A stretch of 64,000 nt of DNA. It comes from Archilochus colubris. Its lineage: Eukaryota > Chordata > Aves > Apodiformes > Trochilidae. Position 1 is the stretch's first letter. The number at the start of each line of letters is the position of its first letter. The stretch lies in NCBI GenBank assembly GCA_023079485.1, contig CM041083.1, positions 156,630,552 to 156,694,551 of the forward strand. The letters run 5' to 3'. Of this stretch, positions 40,101-51,729 are shown in pieces. A model generated the notes under the pieces. It did no database searches. It was not told the DNA's origin and saw only the letters and a program-made list of their open reading frames with translations. The translations under genes and the position numbers were made by a program.

Positions 40101-43100
40101 CAAGTCACATGCACTATCCAAGATGCAAAGAAGGCTGGATTTTTACCAGTTCGTCCACATGAAGTTTAGAGGTAGAAATATTAACAGTTTCCATCATTAA
40201 GATGTACAGTCGGGAAAAAGTCAAAAAATGTTCTCTAGACAAGGCACTACTTAGGACCATAAAGTCATTTCCAAAAGGAAGGATGCTACGGATGGTTAAA
40301 GCTGTTAGCTAGCATACAAATTATCAGCTGTCAGAAACAACACATTAAGTGTTTCTCATATTCTGGTTGGTTTGGTTTTTTGTTTGTGGGGTGGGTTTTT
40401 TTGGTTGTTTTGTTTTGGGTTTTTTTGAAGGGGAGGTGTTTGGATTTTGTTTTTTGTTTCTTTTTTTTCTTTGGTAACACAATATATACATAAATCTTTT
40501 GAGGCTTAAAAAATATTTCTTTGAAACTTGTAATGAATCTGTCCTAGAAATTCATACTAGTTCCCTGGAACTGAAGTATGAATAGCAATAAAAATAGCGC
40601 CTGGCAAAATCACTCTTGAGTGCTATTGGACTTTCTTCTGTGTAGAAGATGAAAGCAAAAGAAATCTATGGATCAACTGTATCCCATTTTTTCTATCAGA
40701 TTGGACGTAGCATATTTTCTGCCAACTTTTTCAACATATGGAATTCATGTTATAAAGCTAATGATCCTAGTGACATAAAACTAAGTGTTATGGAAAGCAA
40801 AAGTAGAATTCTTACAGAACCTGCTGGCTGTCAATGTACATCAAGTTGTGTAAATCTAAATTGTAAACATTGTGGCTTATTACTCACACAATATAGTTCC
40901 ATACTAAAAATAAATCACTGGCAGAATTCTGTATCCAAATGTTTTATAGCAGCATTGAAAAAAAAAAACCAAACAACAAATGCAATCAAGTCATCAGTAT
41001 TAGAAAAACCTCCTATGTAAGCAATGGAAGTTTCAACATTTTTTGAGCTATCACCATTGGTAAAAGAAAGTGCATCTGATGGCTTTTATGTGTCCAACAC
41101 ATGCAGCAACAAAAACATCAATAAGCACTTAAAGATATCTTAGTATTTTTAAAATTTTTGAAATGTCTCCTGGCTGGGTAACTCTCCACAGTGGAAGACA
41201 GCTTAAGACAGAATGCTTTTACTGATATGCTTGTATAAAGAGAACACTTTGACACCACAGACATGTTTTGTGTACTAATGACCTCAGGAGCTGTGCTGTT
41301 GGGAAATTTTAACATGTCATAGGATTGCTTAAACCAAAAGGGTCAAAGGATGATGACTGACTACAATGCAGTCCACTTGTACTTCACTTTGGGTTTTTAG
41401 CAACAGGACAAAAGCTTGAGCTCATTAAAAGTCAAGAGGAACCCAGCAAGCCAAGATGACAGACTCAGTTTTGGTAGAAATAAGAGAGGCCTTAGAAAAG
41501 GCCTTCTCAAAGACCATCAAAAAGCCAAGATTTTAAGAGCATCTTTATAGAAGATGATATAAACTATAACAGGAGGTTTCTGCAGCAGCATAATACTGGC
41601 TTCAGCAACAAAGGCCATAATGTGATGAAAGAAAAGTACAGCTGTAATTTTGAAACACTTAACTATAATAAAAGTCGATAGCCAGGAACTGCCAGAAAAA
41701 AATTAAACTAAATAAATTTAAATTTAAACCACAGTCATTGTACTTGAAGAGATGCAAAATTTTTATGAGGTACAGGAAACATCATTACTTATAACTACCT
41801 CAATCAGCTTCTTGGGAGCATCAACTTTATGATTGCAATCAAGGATTTCCAATAAGATGACATCTCCTCTCTAGCCAGGCTTCCTGTGTGCTCTTAGGAT
41901 GGCAACAAATGCACACCCACTAGGTGCCAGTCTGTAATGTGGGAAAAGTTCTTCCCAGCCTATAAAAACATGCTTTGGCTGAAATCCAGCACAGAGTGGG
42001 AAACTTAGCCATAAGAAACAAGAAAAACAAACCCTAGAAAAAGGCAGGTGGAGGCAAAAAAAATAGATATAAAAGGGGGTCTGGGTGAAGCAATTTAAAC
42101 TCTTTCCAGTCTAATTATGGTGTGCCCCTGCAGCTTACAGCCAACCTCATCATACCCTGGTGATGGCAGTTCTCCTAAGCCTCTCCACATTTCCCTTCTC
42201 CACACATGAGCTGCCCAGTCTGTACCCTCTTGCAGAGCTATGGCCCCAAGTGAATCTCTTACTGAGAAAAATCCTGAGAAGTAAGAATTAGGGTGAATTT
42301 GCCAAAACTATGACCTAGAGTTGACATTTTCCCATATTAAAGGAGAAAAAACCTTCATGAACCAAGCTGATGAACCAGAGCAAAAAGGAATTGAAGGTGT
42401 AGGTGAAGACATGCAAGTGGTAGCCCAAGTTTTCCCAGTGTCAACATGCCAGTGTGCTGCAAGTCACATCAGTCATAGTAAGAAATTAAGATTCATTGCT
42501 CTTACCATCTCTCATGATGTACATGCCCCCAAAAAGTCCTTAATTATGGTTTTGAGTAGGGGAGGATGTCCTCTTTGAAGCTATGAGACCACTGGGAGAG
42601 TCATAAACTCTGTGACTAAACTGCTACAGCTTCATGCAGCCCAATGGACATTAAAATGAAGAGCATGGTTATTAATATACCAAGCAAAGTGTGCTTCTGT
42701 AGCATGAAAAATGACAGAATGAGCAAAGTTTCTTTCCAATTTTCTGCCTGATTATAATTTTCTTGTTATATACAAAAAGGTAAGTATAATTTAACTTGAA
42801 TGGAAGAGCAAAACTGAAGTGGAAAAAGGAAATTTATAATAGATGAAAAGTTGAAAACAGCCTCAGACAACCGTAACAGTCAGTTCTCTTCAGCCTGGAG
42901 GAAAAAAAAGAAATTAAATTCTTAGTGTAGATATTCATCATGAAGAATAAAGGGTACCTTAAAGGTAGGTACACACAGACAGTGTTCTGCGGTTGAACTC
43001 CAGTATTTCATGGCAGTGTTGTTCCTGCATCACCCAATAGTCCTCCTGTGCTTCAAAACTGTACTTGAAGACATGTGTGGGTGTGCACACACCACCTCCT

Positions 43101-43102
43101 GC

Positions 43103-43187
43103 AAGAACCAGCTTCACACACCACCAAAGTTTTGGAACACACAAAAAGAACCAGCTTCACACACCATCCAGGGCCTTGGACTATACC
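43103..43187. repeat. Diverged tandem duplication, 43-bp unit
   Basis: The 21-mer beginning AAGAACCAGCTTCACACACC is present at 43103-43123 and exactly again at 43146-43166. The following 20 bases of each unit are similar but diverged (CAAAGTTTTGGA versus CAGGGCCTTGGA), so the whole 43-bp unit was duplicated. Confidence 0.85.
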
Positions 43188-44267
43188 AGTGAACAATTAA
43201 GTGTGATAACTATGATGAGAGATTGATTTGTAAAATTGAGAAAAAATAATTTATTTTAAACTTTAGTCTATGTATGCATAAGTATTGAAATATGAAAGCT
43301 AATCTGATGGACTTCAAATGCTTCATGAACTACAAGGGAGGCAACACAGAAGCAATTTCAACCTCCAGGTGCATAAGGCAACTGCATGCATAATACTTCT
43401 TTGACATGGTTACCCAAAAAGTCTACAAGTATCAAAGTTGTAAATGTGAGAGTTATCAAGTTTATGCTACTGAAAAAATGCTGATCCTTGAACGCTAAAG
43501 ATTTTCTACAGGTATCTAGATAATCCTCATTACTCAAAGCAGCAGACAAAATCTTCTGTAATCCCTGCTTTCAAAAATTAAAATAAAATTAAGTAATAAT
43601 TTCACCTAATTCAGACACTCATGAAAAATCAATTATTTAAAGTGAAGATGACATTTCATAATCCAGAAAGCCAAAATTATCACAGATAGCAAAAATAGCA
43701 AAGTCTGCAAAATAAAGACTGGCATAATGAACTTCAGAATAGGAATGCAGATGTAGTAGAGACTAGATATGATAAAGATATGCAATTAAACTTCAGAGTG
43801 AAATTATATTTCCACTTCTTTTCAGTCTTTTTAATAACATAAGTGTAAGTGGTTATTACATGAAAAACAAAAATTAAGAAAAAGAAATTCCTTTTCAAGT
43901 GATGCTTAATTACGCTGGGAACTTTCTTGGCGCAATATCTTGCTGAGAGCAAGAGATCAGCATTATTCATAAAAGGACTGGTCAGAAAATAGTCTGATAC
44001 TACTTAGCTGAAGTGAATTATAAACTGCCCTATTGAAAAGCAGAACATATCCCTGTTTTTTTGGAGGTTTCAGAATATTTTGTCCCTATAGGCAAGTTAT
44101 TCCACAACTATTTACAGTGAGGGCTTTTGCACATTCAATTGAGGATGATAATAATACAGTTTAAGACAGGCTACTGGACTAGACTGATTACCCTAAGTAA
44201 TTCTGACAGTTTCTAAGGAGTAAAATGCTACACTTATATTTAATACAAATCTGATGAAGGATTAGAT

Positions 44268-44792
44268 TGTAAAGGGTACACTTCCCTTGACCTGCTGGCC
44301 ACACTTCTTTTGATGTAGCCTAGGATACTGTTGGCTTTCTGGCCTTGCAAGCACCCATGGTCTGCTCATGTTGAGCTTTTAATTGACCAAAACCCCCAGG
44401 TCCTTCTCCTCAGGCCTGTTTTCAATACCTTTCCTGCCCAGCCTCTATTTGTGCTTGGGATTACCCTGACTCAGATGCAGGACCTTGCATTTGGCTTTAT
44501 TGAACTTCCTGAGTTTGGCACAGGCCCACCTTTCAAGCCTATCAAGGTCACTCTGAATGTCCTCTCCTCCCTCCAACATACTGACAGCACCACAAAGCTC
44601 AGTTCTGGTCTAGGAAGACCTTACAGTGCTCTTTCAGTACTTGAAGGTGATCTACAGGAAAGCTGGAGAGACACTTGTCACAATGGTGTGTAGAGATAGC
44701 ATGGGTCTAGTGGAAGGTGCCCTTGCATGTGGCAGGGGAGTTGAAACTAGATGATCTTTAAAGTCCCTTCTAACCCCAAACATTCTATGATT
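44268..44792 (+). mobile_element. CR1 LINE with inverted 5' part (twin-priming structure)
   Basis: Two CR1 pieces are joined head to head. Positions 44268-44602 are antisense: the reverse complement encodes recognisable ORF2 remnants (KFNKAKCKVLHL, GNPKHK, EEKDLGVLV), matching 24481-24800 of the long copy. Positions 44603-44792 are sense: AAGACCTTACAGTGC and TTCAGTACTTGAAGG, then, after an internal deletion near 44697, the 3' end GGGTCTAGTGGAAGG, GATCTTTAAAGTCCC and ATTCTATGATTA. About 200 bp of the intact element is missing between the pieces. This matches 5' inversion by twin priming as known for LINE-1. Confidence 0.88.
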
Positions 44793-45568
44793 ATATAAAG
44801 TATTTCACTGAGATAAAAAAAGGTTTTTTCTTCTTCCCTTTGAGTTTTATCTCTAAAAAGAATAAAACAAATAAAGGAACACTGATTACTGTAATTTATT
44901 TTACGATTTTATAGAGGGCCAGTATTTAAAAAAAGAAACAAATTGTGTATTTGACATGTTTATAGGAAGCAATACAGTCTAAAATGTAGTTTGTCACACA
45001 AACTATTCCTTGGTAGGTTAGATAAACAGTTTGTAAAGGATATCGAACACAAATATGCCCAAAGCAATGAAAGTTACTCTGAAAGCTATGATGTTGTACA
45101 AAGCAAAACCTACAGCTACATTACAGATCTACAGTACTGTATGTGTAGAGATCTGCGCAAAGCTGCCAGGTTTTGCTTCACTGAATTTCTGTAGCAAAAC
45201 CAGAAAATCTTGCCTGTAGGGCCAGGACTTTTCAACATGGAGACATAAGTATACAAATGCCTGAAAGGTGCAAACACTGTAGAGTGAAAGGAATTATTTA
45301 GGAATACAGACACATCTTTGAATACTGAAGAATAAAATATGGAGAGGGAACATGGATTTAGTGTAAAGTACTTTACAGCAACAGACTTTCTATACTAGAA
45401 GGGATACCAAAAGAGTGGCAGCTATATTACTTGTAAATTTTTGATGATGCACAATGACTGCACTGTTTGTGAGGCTGATGAGGATACATGAAGGCTGCTC
45501 ACAAGACTCCTGCCAAGTATTGGTAATGATTGCAGACTGACTAGAATATTAGATGACTTTGGTGAATT
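44793..45568. other. AT-rich non-coding DNA between two CR1 copies
   Basis: No gene or repeat was recognised in this spacer. The 67-codon plus frame at 44991-45194 has no domain or splice support. Confidence 0.6.
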
Positions 45569-46046
45569 TCATAGAATCATTCAATAATTTGGGTTGGAAG
45601 GGACCTCTAAAGGTCCCATCTTGCTGATGGTGCACTCAACCCCACTGTCTGTATCGTTGACAAAAATATCAAACAGTACAGGTGCTAGTATGGACCCCCA
45701 AAGGACACCACTTGTCACTGGTCTCCATCTGGACTTTGAACCATTGAGAACTATAATCTGAATGCAACCATCCAGCCAGTTCCTTATCCACTGAATAGTC
45801 CACTCATCAAATCCATATTTCTCCAACTTGGTGGGTATTGTGTCAAAAGCCTTGCAGAAGTCCAGACAGATCACATTGCCAGGTCCTCCCTTGTCCACTG
45901 ATGTAGTTACCTTATAGAGAGCCAATAGGTTCATCAGGCAGTACTTGCCCTTAGTGAAGTCTGTCTTGGCTCACCTTCCTGTCCTCCATGTGCCTTACCA
46001 GACCTTCTAGGAGAATCTGCTCCATCATCTCTCCAGGCACAGAGGG
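45569..46046 (-). mobile_element. CR1 LINE, minus strand, with large internal deletion
   Basis: On the plus strand the copy begins with the reversed CR1 tail CATAGAATCATTCAATAA followed by TTTGGGTTGGAAGGGACC. It then jumps at about 45617 to the middle of the reverse transcriptase region. Upstream on the minus strand, similarity runs to about 46046, where GTGCCTGGAGAGATGATGG corresponds to the GKIMEQ region of the long copy. Compared with the long copy, roughly 850 bp is missing between the RT core and the tail. Confidence 0.92.
45620..46046 (-). pseudogene. CR1 ORF2 reverse transcriptase fragment lacking the catalytic motif
   Basis: The minus-strand frame 45581-45934 reads through typical CR1 reverse transcriptase sequence: [34 protein letters not shown] and VECTISK. 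The deletion falls directly after VECTISK, so the following FADD catalytic motif is absent. The frame continues for about 12 codons into what was the element's 3' untranslated tail. The conserved PQGS following TSGV is altered to LWGS. It is inactive. Confidence 0.88.
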
Positions 46047-47022
46047 GGTAATTTCAGTACTAGTGATCACACAGTCAGTCACAAAGCAGGTCTCAGCATT
46101 GAAAACTCAGTTTCTCTTTATAGTGTGCATGGTAGCTTGTCTTCTAGAATATACTAAGGGAAGACTATTTCTGGCATGGATTTTGCAAGTACAAATCTTG
46201 TTTTCTGACAAAGCTGCCAAGCCTCAAAGACTGAGGCTAGAAGTCACTGAGCCTGTTTTGTTAGAAAAAGCAGTATGAACTGTAACTCTAGAAAGATCAG
46301 AATGAAGTTCTAAGCTTGTTGTTGCATTACACACTAAGTGACTATAGTAACTTCTTGACCTAAAGAACAACCTAATTCTGGAAACATTTACTGTTTGATT
46401 TCCTAAACAGACCAAAAATATGAAATTAATGAATAAGATAATTTATTTTCATGACTTATGCAATCAAAAATCACCTCATCCAAACATCCCTTTTCAACCT
46501 ATGAACACTGGATTTTTACATTAGTGGGCCTCCATGATGAAACAAACACATATGAAGATTTAATAGGTTGTTATTGGGGTAGAAGAAGTGTTGGGTTTTG
46601 CAGCCAAAACATCCACTACGATAATTGTTCTTTTATTCCTATCTTTTTATGGTTCAAGGGACACTGGAAATGTTGATAAGATATCTGGTATATACATTAC
46701 TCGGCTCTGCTGAATGTATCTATAGCCATGTCCCCAACACGCAGTGCCACCACAGAACACAGCAAGTCTTTGCACCATCAAATTCTTAGTCCTTTGAAAA
46801 AATTTACAGTAAATAAAAATATCTATGAGCACAGGTTCCATCCTGTTTAAAGTTACTTGGGACATGTAAGTCTATTGTGTTCAACCTGTCCTCATTCAGT
46901 ATGCATGCAGAAATAAGAAAATCACCAAGAAAGGAAGAATTGATATTTTTTTTCCTTCTTCAAAAAAGGCTGGTTCTGTTCTTCCTGTAAAGTACATTAA
47001 GCAAATTGGCTTTTGCACCAGA
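46047..47022. other. Non-coding DNA; possible 3' untranslated region of the minus-strand exon candidate
   Basis: No independent gene was recognised. If the exon at 47023-47227 is real, this is its downstream side. An AATAAA on the minus strand (plus positions 46632-46637), about 390 nt past the stop codon, could serve as a polyadenylation signal. Another lies at about 46443-46448. Confidence 0.4.
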
Positions 47023-47227
47023 TCAAGTCAGTAATCCATGGAAGAAACAGTGCTCAAAGACATCAATGAAATCATTGTGCTGCAGCCTGTGGATATTGTG
47101 CTGCCTCTCTTTCTGGTACCAATCTCCTGGGCTGAATTGGAACGTGTATGAGCTCTCTCCATTATCCCCAGCTGACATCTGACCTAAAGACTGGGATGCC
47201 TGGTTTACAGGCAGATAGAGTCCTGAT
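47023..47227 (-). CDS. Candidate terminal coding exon, unknown protein
   Basis: Reading the minus strand, a run of nine T then CCAG forms a strong acceptor just before 47227. The following frame stays open for 67 codons and ends in TGA (47025-47023). The other two frames close within about 22 codons. The peptide starts SGLYLPVNQASQ, contains SYTFQFSPGDWYQK and NIHRLQHNDF, and ends FFHGLLT. It is hydrophilic with no membrane segment. Codon choice looks coding: CAG strongly over CAA, GAG over GAA, TTC over TTT, CAC over CAT. One base precedes the first full codon, so the upstream intron would be phase 2, which fits the 41-nt candidate at 51689-51729. I do not recognise the protein. A chance frame behind a chance acceptor remains possible, as several others exist in this window. 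Confidence 0.4.
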
Positions 47228-50200
47228 CTGGAAAAAAAAAATTACAAATTGAATGACCTGGGAATTAACAATGGGACCTTCCAGTTCTGTCAACAGATGT
47301 TACACCATGAGATATGGAGGAGGCAATAAAAATTACTTTCACAGTCTTCTATGAACCTAAGCACATCCAAGTATGATCTCAGTATTGTCAAATGACTTTA
47401 TTAGGAACAGGATTTTTGTTTCAGTGACACTAGATCCAATTCCTTTCCATATACCTATAAGGAAATAATTTAGGACCATATAAAAAAAACAAACAAACAA
47501 ACAAAACCCAAAAACCAAATTGGTTTCTCAGAAAGTGTAAAGTGAAACCAAATTGCCCAAGTCATTGAAACACTGTCATCCCACACCAGCACTTTAAATG
47601 TGCGTGCTCATTCCATTGGCGTGCAGAGCTCTGCCTTACCATATACCCAGAAAAGCAACACTCCTGACACATCAAAGTAGCTCACTACTCATCTTTTCAG
47701 GATCCGAGATTAGGATACAGAAAAAAATGGCATTTCATTCTCCCCATGAGCCCCTTGAGATTTTTTTCCAAGAAGCATTTTTAGAGCAAATCCAACACAC
47801 ATTCCAGCTCCTATTGACCCTAAATTACAAATGAAATGAATATAGCTCACTGATTTTACCAAGGTATTTCATACACATATAGGAAATACAGTGTGAATGT
47901 ACCTCAGAGATCAGATTTAGAGCTATCAAGCAGTTATATACTTACCAGTTCCCAGTCTCTGGCTTACTCTTCAAACACAGCTGAGTTATGCAGAGGCAGA
48001 AAATATGATGTGTGCTGGGCACACTGGATTCACAACTTCTACACAAAATAACATTACCTGAGTACCAAGTCCAGTGTAGTGTCAGATCCCTGTGGTACAC
48101 ACCTTGTCATTAATATACTCACATATGGTCCCTTCAATGTCCAGTACAAGGCATTCTCCCCAAACCTGTATAATTCAGTTTACACTTGTACAGCAAGTCT
48201 CAAGTGTTCTGGATATGTTAGCTCTATTGTGCATAATAATTTTATTTATATGGGCAAAACAATTGTTCCTTGAGGTTAATCAAAGATGACAGCAACCCTA
48301 CACAGGTAGAGGAGAGGCTAGGGCAAGAAGCATGAGCTCTGTAAGACAAGCTATAATCTTTTAGTCCTGCACTCTCATAGTAGACAAGTGAGTCCATCAA
48401 ACAGACATCAACAGACTCAGCCAAAGGAAAAAATTATCTGTTTAAATTATACTATATTAAAGCTCAAAATATGCAAGTAAAAAGAGGTATTTCTTCAAAA
48501 GTAAGTATTATTTTGTTATTTTAAATACTTTGCTCATAGCCAAAGCCAGGGTCTTATCTGGGAGGAAGGGCACAGTCATTAAGTGACAGTCTGTTCCCTG
48601 AGGGGCTTACAGGCTAAGCAGGCAGGGCTGGAGACAAAAGAAAGTAAGAATTGGAGACTAAATGATTGGTTCAAGGTCACACAGGATGTCCAGGGAAGAG
48701 CCCTGGAAATTAATCCAGATCTCAAGGTGCACATTCTTGTTTGTCACACAGACAAATTTAATTTGAAAAGAATAAATAAATAAATATTAAAAACTAAGAA
48801 TCACCACGTCCCAACAAGACTCATGTGGGCTTTCAATCTAACATTTCCAACTCACTTCTCAGTCTAGCAGCTAAAATTTCATTACATCTTTGAAAACATA
48901 ACCTTAACTGTTTTGACTCATGCTATAATATGCATACTGCCAAAAGCAATCCCTAATGCTGTAATATTTTGCTCCATTAGAGGTGCCATACTGCCAGCAA
49001 GCAGCAAGTTTACTGAATAAAACTGCAACCATTGAACAATCTCTTCTCTGTGTCTATGTGTCTTTTGGCCTAAATAAAGTAAATACAGAGCACTAAGGGC
49101 CTGATCCAACTCCCACTTAAGTCAATGGTAAAATTCCCATTGAATCCGATGGAAGAAGAAGTCAGCCCTAACAGAACTGGTTATTTTTCTTTCCTTGAAT
49201 TACTGGCAGATTAATTCATGTGCAATTTGCAGCACCAAGATATTGGTCAAGAAACTGCGTGTCCATACATAATTTTAAAATAATGAAGACAGAATCAATT
49301 TCATTACTGTAATGGCACCATAAAAGATGTTCACTGCAATAGATCTTGTATTGAGATGTGAAAATGTATTCCCTAGGTCGTGGAAAAAGGAGCAAGAAGG
49401 ATTTCCACGATGGGAAGTGGATGGCAAAGCATGTTCTAATATCTTATATGTAATTAATCCCAATATAAGGGGTAACGTTCTTCATATTTTACCACAGTTT
49501 ATACACAAGAGGAAAAAACCAACAATCCCAAACACCAATGAACAAAACTATGGATGAATCATGGATAAAATGTTTTCTTTGATATATGATTTCAATTGAT
49601 GTTAGAATATTCTGCCCCTGCATCTTTGCATAACATTTGAAGCTCACTATTTCTTTCCTTTTACTGCTTTCTCTTAAACAAGTACACCCAAGTAGTCTTT
49701 AAACATATTTCATTTATGAAGATATATTTAGAGTGCATCTATTTAGATATTGCTTTTTTTCAGCTCCCAAGTCAAATGGCACTGTCTTTCTCCCTGATTT
49801 CTTTATCATCTTTTCTTACATGAGATCACGAACACATCATACTTTTTCTTTCCATTTGTTTTATAATATTTATCATGGGCTGCCAGTGCACTCGGTGCCA
49901 CACAGGACTTGTAGATTGTGACTCTTTTTTGGCAGGACACTTGCAGTATCTGAATGCTGAAAATGCCTCCCACCTCTATTTAAAACATTTTTAGCTGCAA
50001 TAAATATCAACAGAACACCTGACCACTGTAAGGACTCTGAACTCTCTTCTTTTCCTATATAACCTCAGATGGTAGATAGGTTAAAAGCTGCAAACAATAT
50101 TAATCTCCTTTGTTGTTAAATGACAAATTAAGCTCTTTTCTTCAGTTGCATAGAAGGTTCTGCACCACCACCTATTATATTTTTTATCATAATATAACAG

Positions 50201-51688
50201 TTCCAAGATAGTGAAGGGGAAAAAGTGGAAACGTATTTATGCCTGCAAGGATGCATGTCTGCTGAACAAAGAGAGTCAAAGACTTTTGAAGAAGAACTTG
50301 CTCTGTTCAGCTTAGTCAAACAAAGGCTAAGCAGTCAAGAAGTTAAACACCATGGATTGAAACATGGTACCTTTTTTTTATTTTTTTTTATTTTATTTTT
50401 AGCTAACAGATGATCATGGAACAAGCAAAATTTAGTATAAACTATTTTTGGGCAAGAAGGGAAGATTTCTAATTATCAGAGGAATAAGTTATTAAATAAC
50501 TTTAGTAGTACTCATGGGTCAGAAGAAAAAAAAACAAAACCAGAGATGAGCACAACAGCACACACGTAGGGCTGTACCCACTAGGGAACTAGGATTTCCT
50601 GTTTTTTTGGAAGAGAATGAATTTAACCATAGATTAATCCATCTGAGAGAACCTAATTCTTCCAAGAAACCCAGTTCAGAGTCTCACTCCAAACAATGTT
50701 TCTTTGATCAATAGCAAAACAAAAAAAGCTCTGCACTTCAATTTGCAAGTCAATATGCTTTGGAAATTATTAAAGTTTGAAACTACTCATAGGTTATTAG
50801 TGTCTTCACACAATATTATGTTTGTGCCTTGAAACTTATATCAAAAAGAAACTCACCAGTTATCTGTCCTTAATTCTGTTCTAGTGAACTCAGGGTGAAA
50901 TCTAGGCTACACATCTGCTTTCAAAATTTCCAAAGAGCTTATTTAAAATTAGCTAAAGACTATATGTTCATAAAAATGCAACCTATCATGATTTTAATTT
51001 TTTTTTTTTAAATTACTTTTTAAAAACTCATATGCTGAAGGAGAATGTTGTCTTTATGATCTCCTGTGGTGATACAGAAATCACAGCTCAGTCTTTGCTC
51101 CTCCTCCTTTGCAAATCTCCAAAGAGTTCCACAGCCTTAAGAGTTCATCTGCATCTGGAATAGCAGCATCTTCATGCCAAAGTCCAAAACAAACACACAC
51201 TTAATAAACCTTCAGTCTTCTCAGGCTCAGTTCTTAGTCCCTGTCCTCCAGGGCAGACTTCAGCTGAAACAAAATTTTGGAGTCTCACCAGCAGGCTCTC
51301 AGTTAGAAATAATCTTAGGCACCTGCAAAAGGGCTGATATCCCATGGAAAGGCTCTGGAAGGCCACAATCCTAAATCAGAATTAGTATCCTTATCATTTC
51401 AGATAGGCTTAATATTTCTTTTCACACCAGACACCTGGCCTTGTGCAGTGAGCTTTCTGTATGTGATTATAATCAGGCAAGTGACTGCAGTCTGTAAGTC
51501 TGTCAGACAAAGAATAACCATTACATCCTTCCTACCTAACACAGTGAACATGTATTTCCCCTTAATACTTCCTAATTCAGAGAAAAAATAACCAACTCAT
51601 TTCCCTGAATTTTGAGGGACTATAATGTTTCAGCAAGATCAGAAGTTTAACTCTAATATTCATGTCTAAAAAAAATTTATGAACTCAC
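47228..51688. other. Non-coding DNA, possible intron of the minus-strand candidate gene
   Basis: It holds a (CAAA)n stretch at 47485-47508, an AAAT repeat near 48769-48787, a possible ancient repeat at 49095-49165 and AT-rich tracts. A 35-nt segment at 47946-47980 (minus) has good splice signals on both sides (an acceptor ending TAACTCAG and donor CTG|GTAAGTAT). It cannot join the 47023-47227 exon in an open frame, so it is not listed as coding. Confidence 0.5.
49095..49165 (+). repeat. Possible ancient amniote repeat, hairpin-like
   Basis: GGGCCTGATCCAACTCCCAC is followed by TTAAGTCAATGGTAAAATTC and CCATTGAATCCGATGG. The arms TCAATGG and CCATTGA are inverted copies. This is the same word family as at 4578-4656 and suggests an old palindromic interspersed repeat found in reptile and bird genomes. 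The family name is uncertain. Confidence 0.45.
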
Positions 51689-51729
51689 CCATGTCTGTAT
51701 TCTTTGTATTCCAATATGGTTTCAGAAAA
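51689..51729 (-). CDS. Candidate internal coding exon (41 nt), unknown protein
   Basis: On the minus strand a pyrimidine-rich acceptor (TATCTTCTATCTGAATTTCAG) precedes 51729, and a strong donor, ATGG|GTGAGTT, follows 51689. In one frame the exon encodes FSETILEYKEYRH plus the first two bases of a glycine codon. It ends in phase 2, as the 47023-47227 exon requires, and the join gives HG-SGLYLP with no stop. A second frame is also open, so the coding reading depends on the partner exon. It may be part of a small minus-strand gene whose promoter could be the CpG-rich patch near 53.6 kb. This is an inference from splice signals and frame only. Confidence 0.3.

Larger units (their letters stand above)
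31852..44267. other. AT-rich non-coding DNA, largely featureless
   Basis: No gene was recognised over about 12 kb. Only small repeats are visible: G/T-rich low-complexity stretches at 32636-32726 and 40366-40475, a 19-bp tandem duplication at 33682-33718, a TA repeat at 36230-36254, an A25 run at 37136-37160 and a diverged 43-bp tandem duplication at 43103-43187. Frames of up to 123 codons (for example 40649-41020 plus and 36894-37256 minus) show no domains. The latter runs through the A tract. Confidence 0.6.

Noticed and set aside
44331..44693. 120-codon plus frame
   Set aside because: It reads the antisense strand of the inverted CR1 piece and runs across the inversion junction, so it is not a gene.
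47946..47980. Coding exon joined directly to the 47023-47227 exon
   Set aside because: The junction would make TG|A, a stop, in the only open frame, and the other frames contain internal stops.
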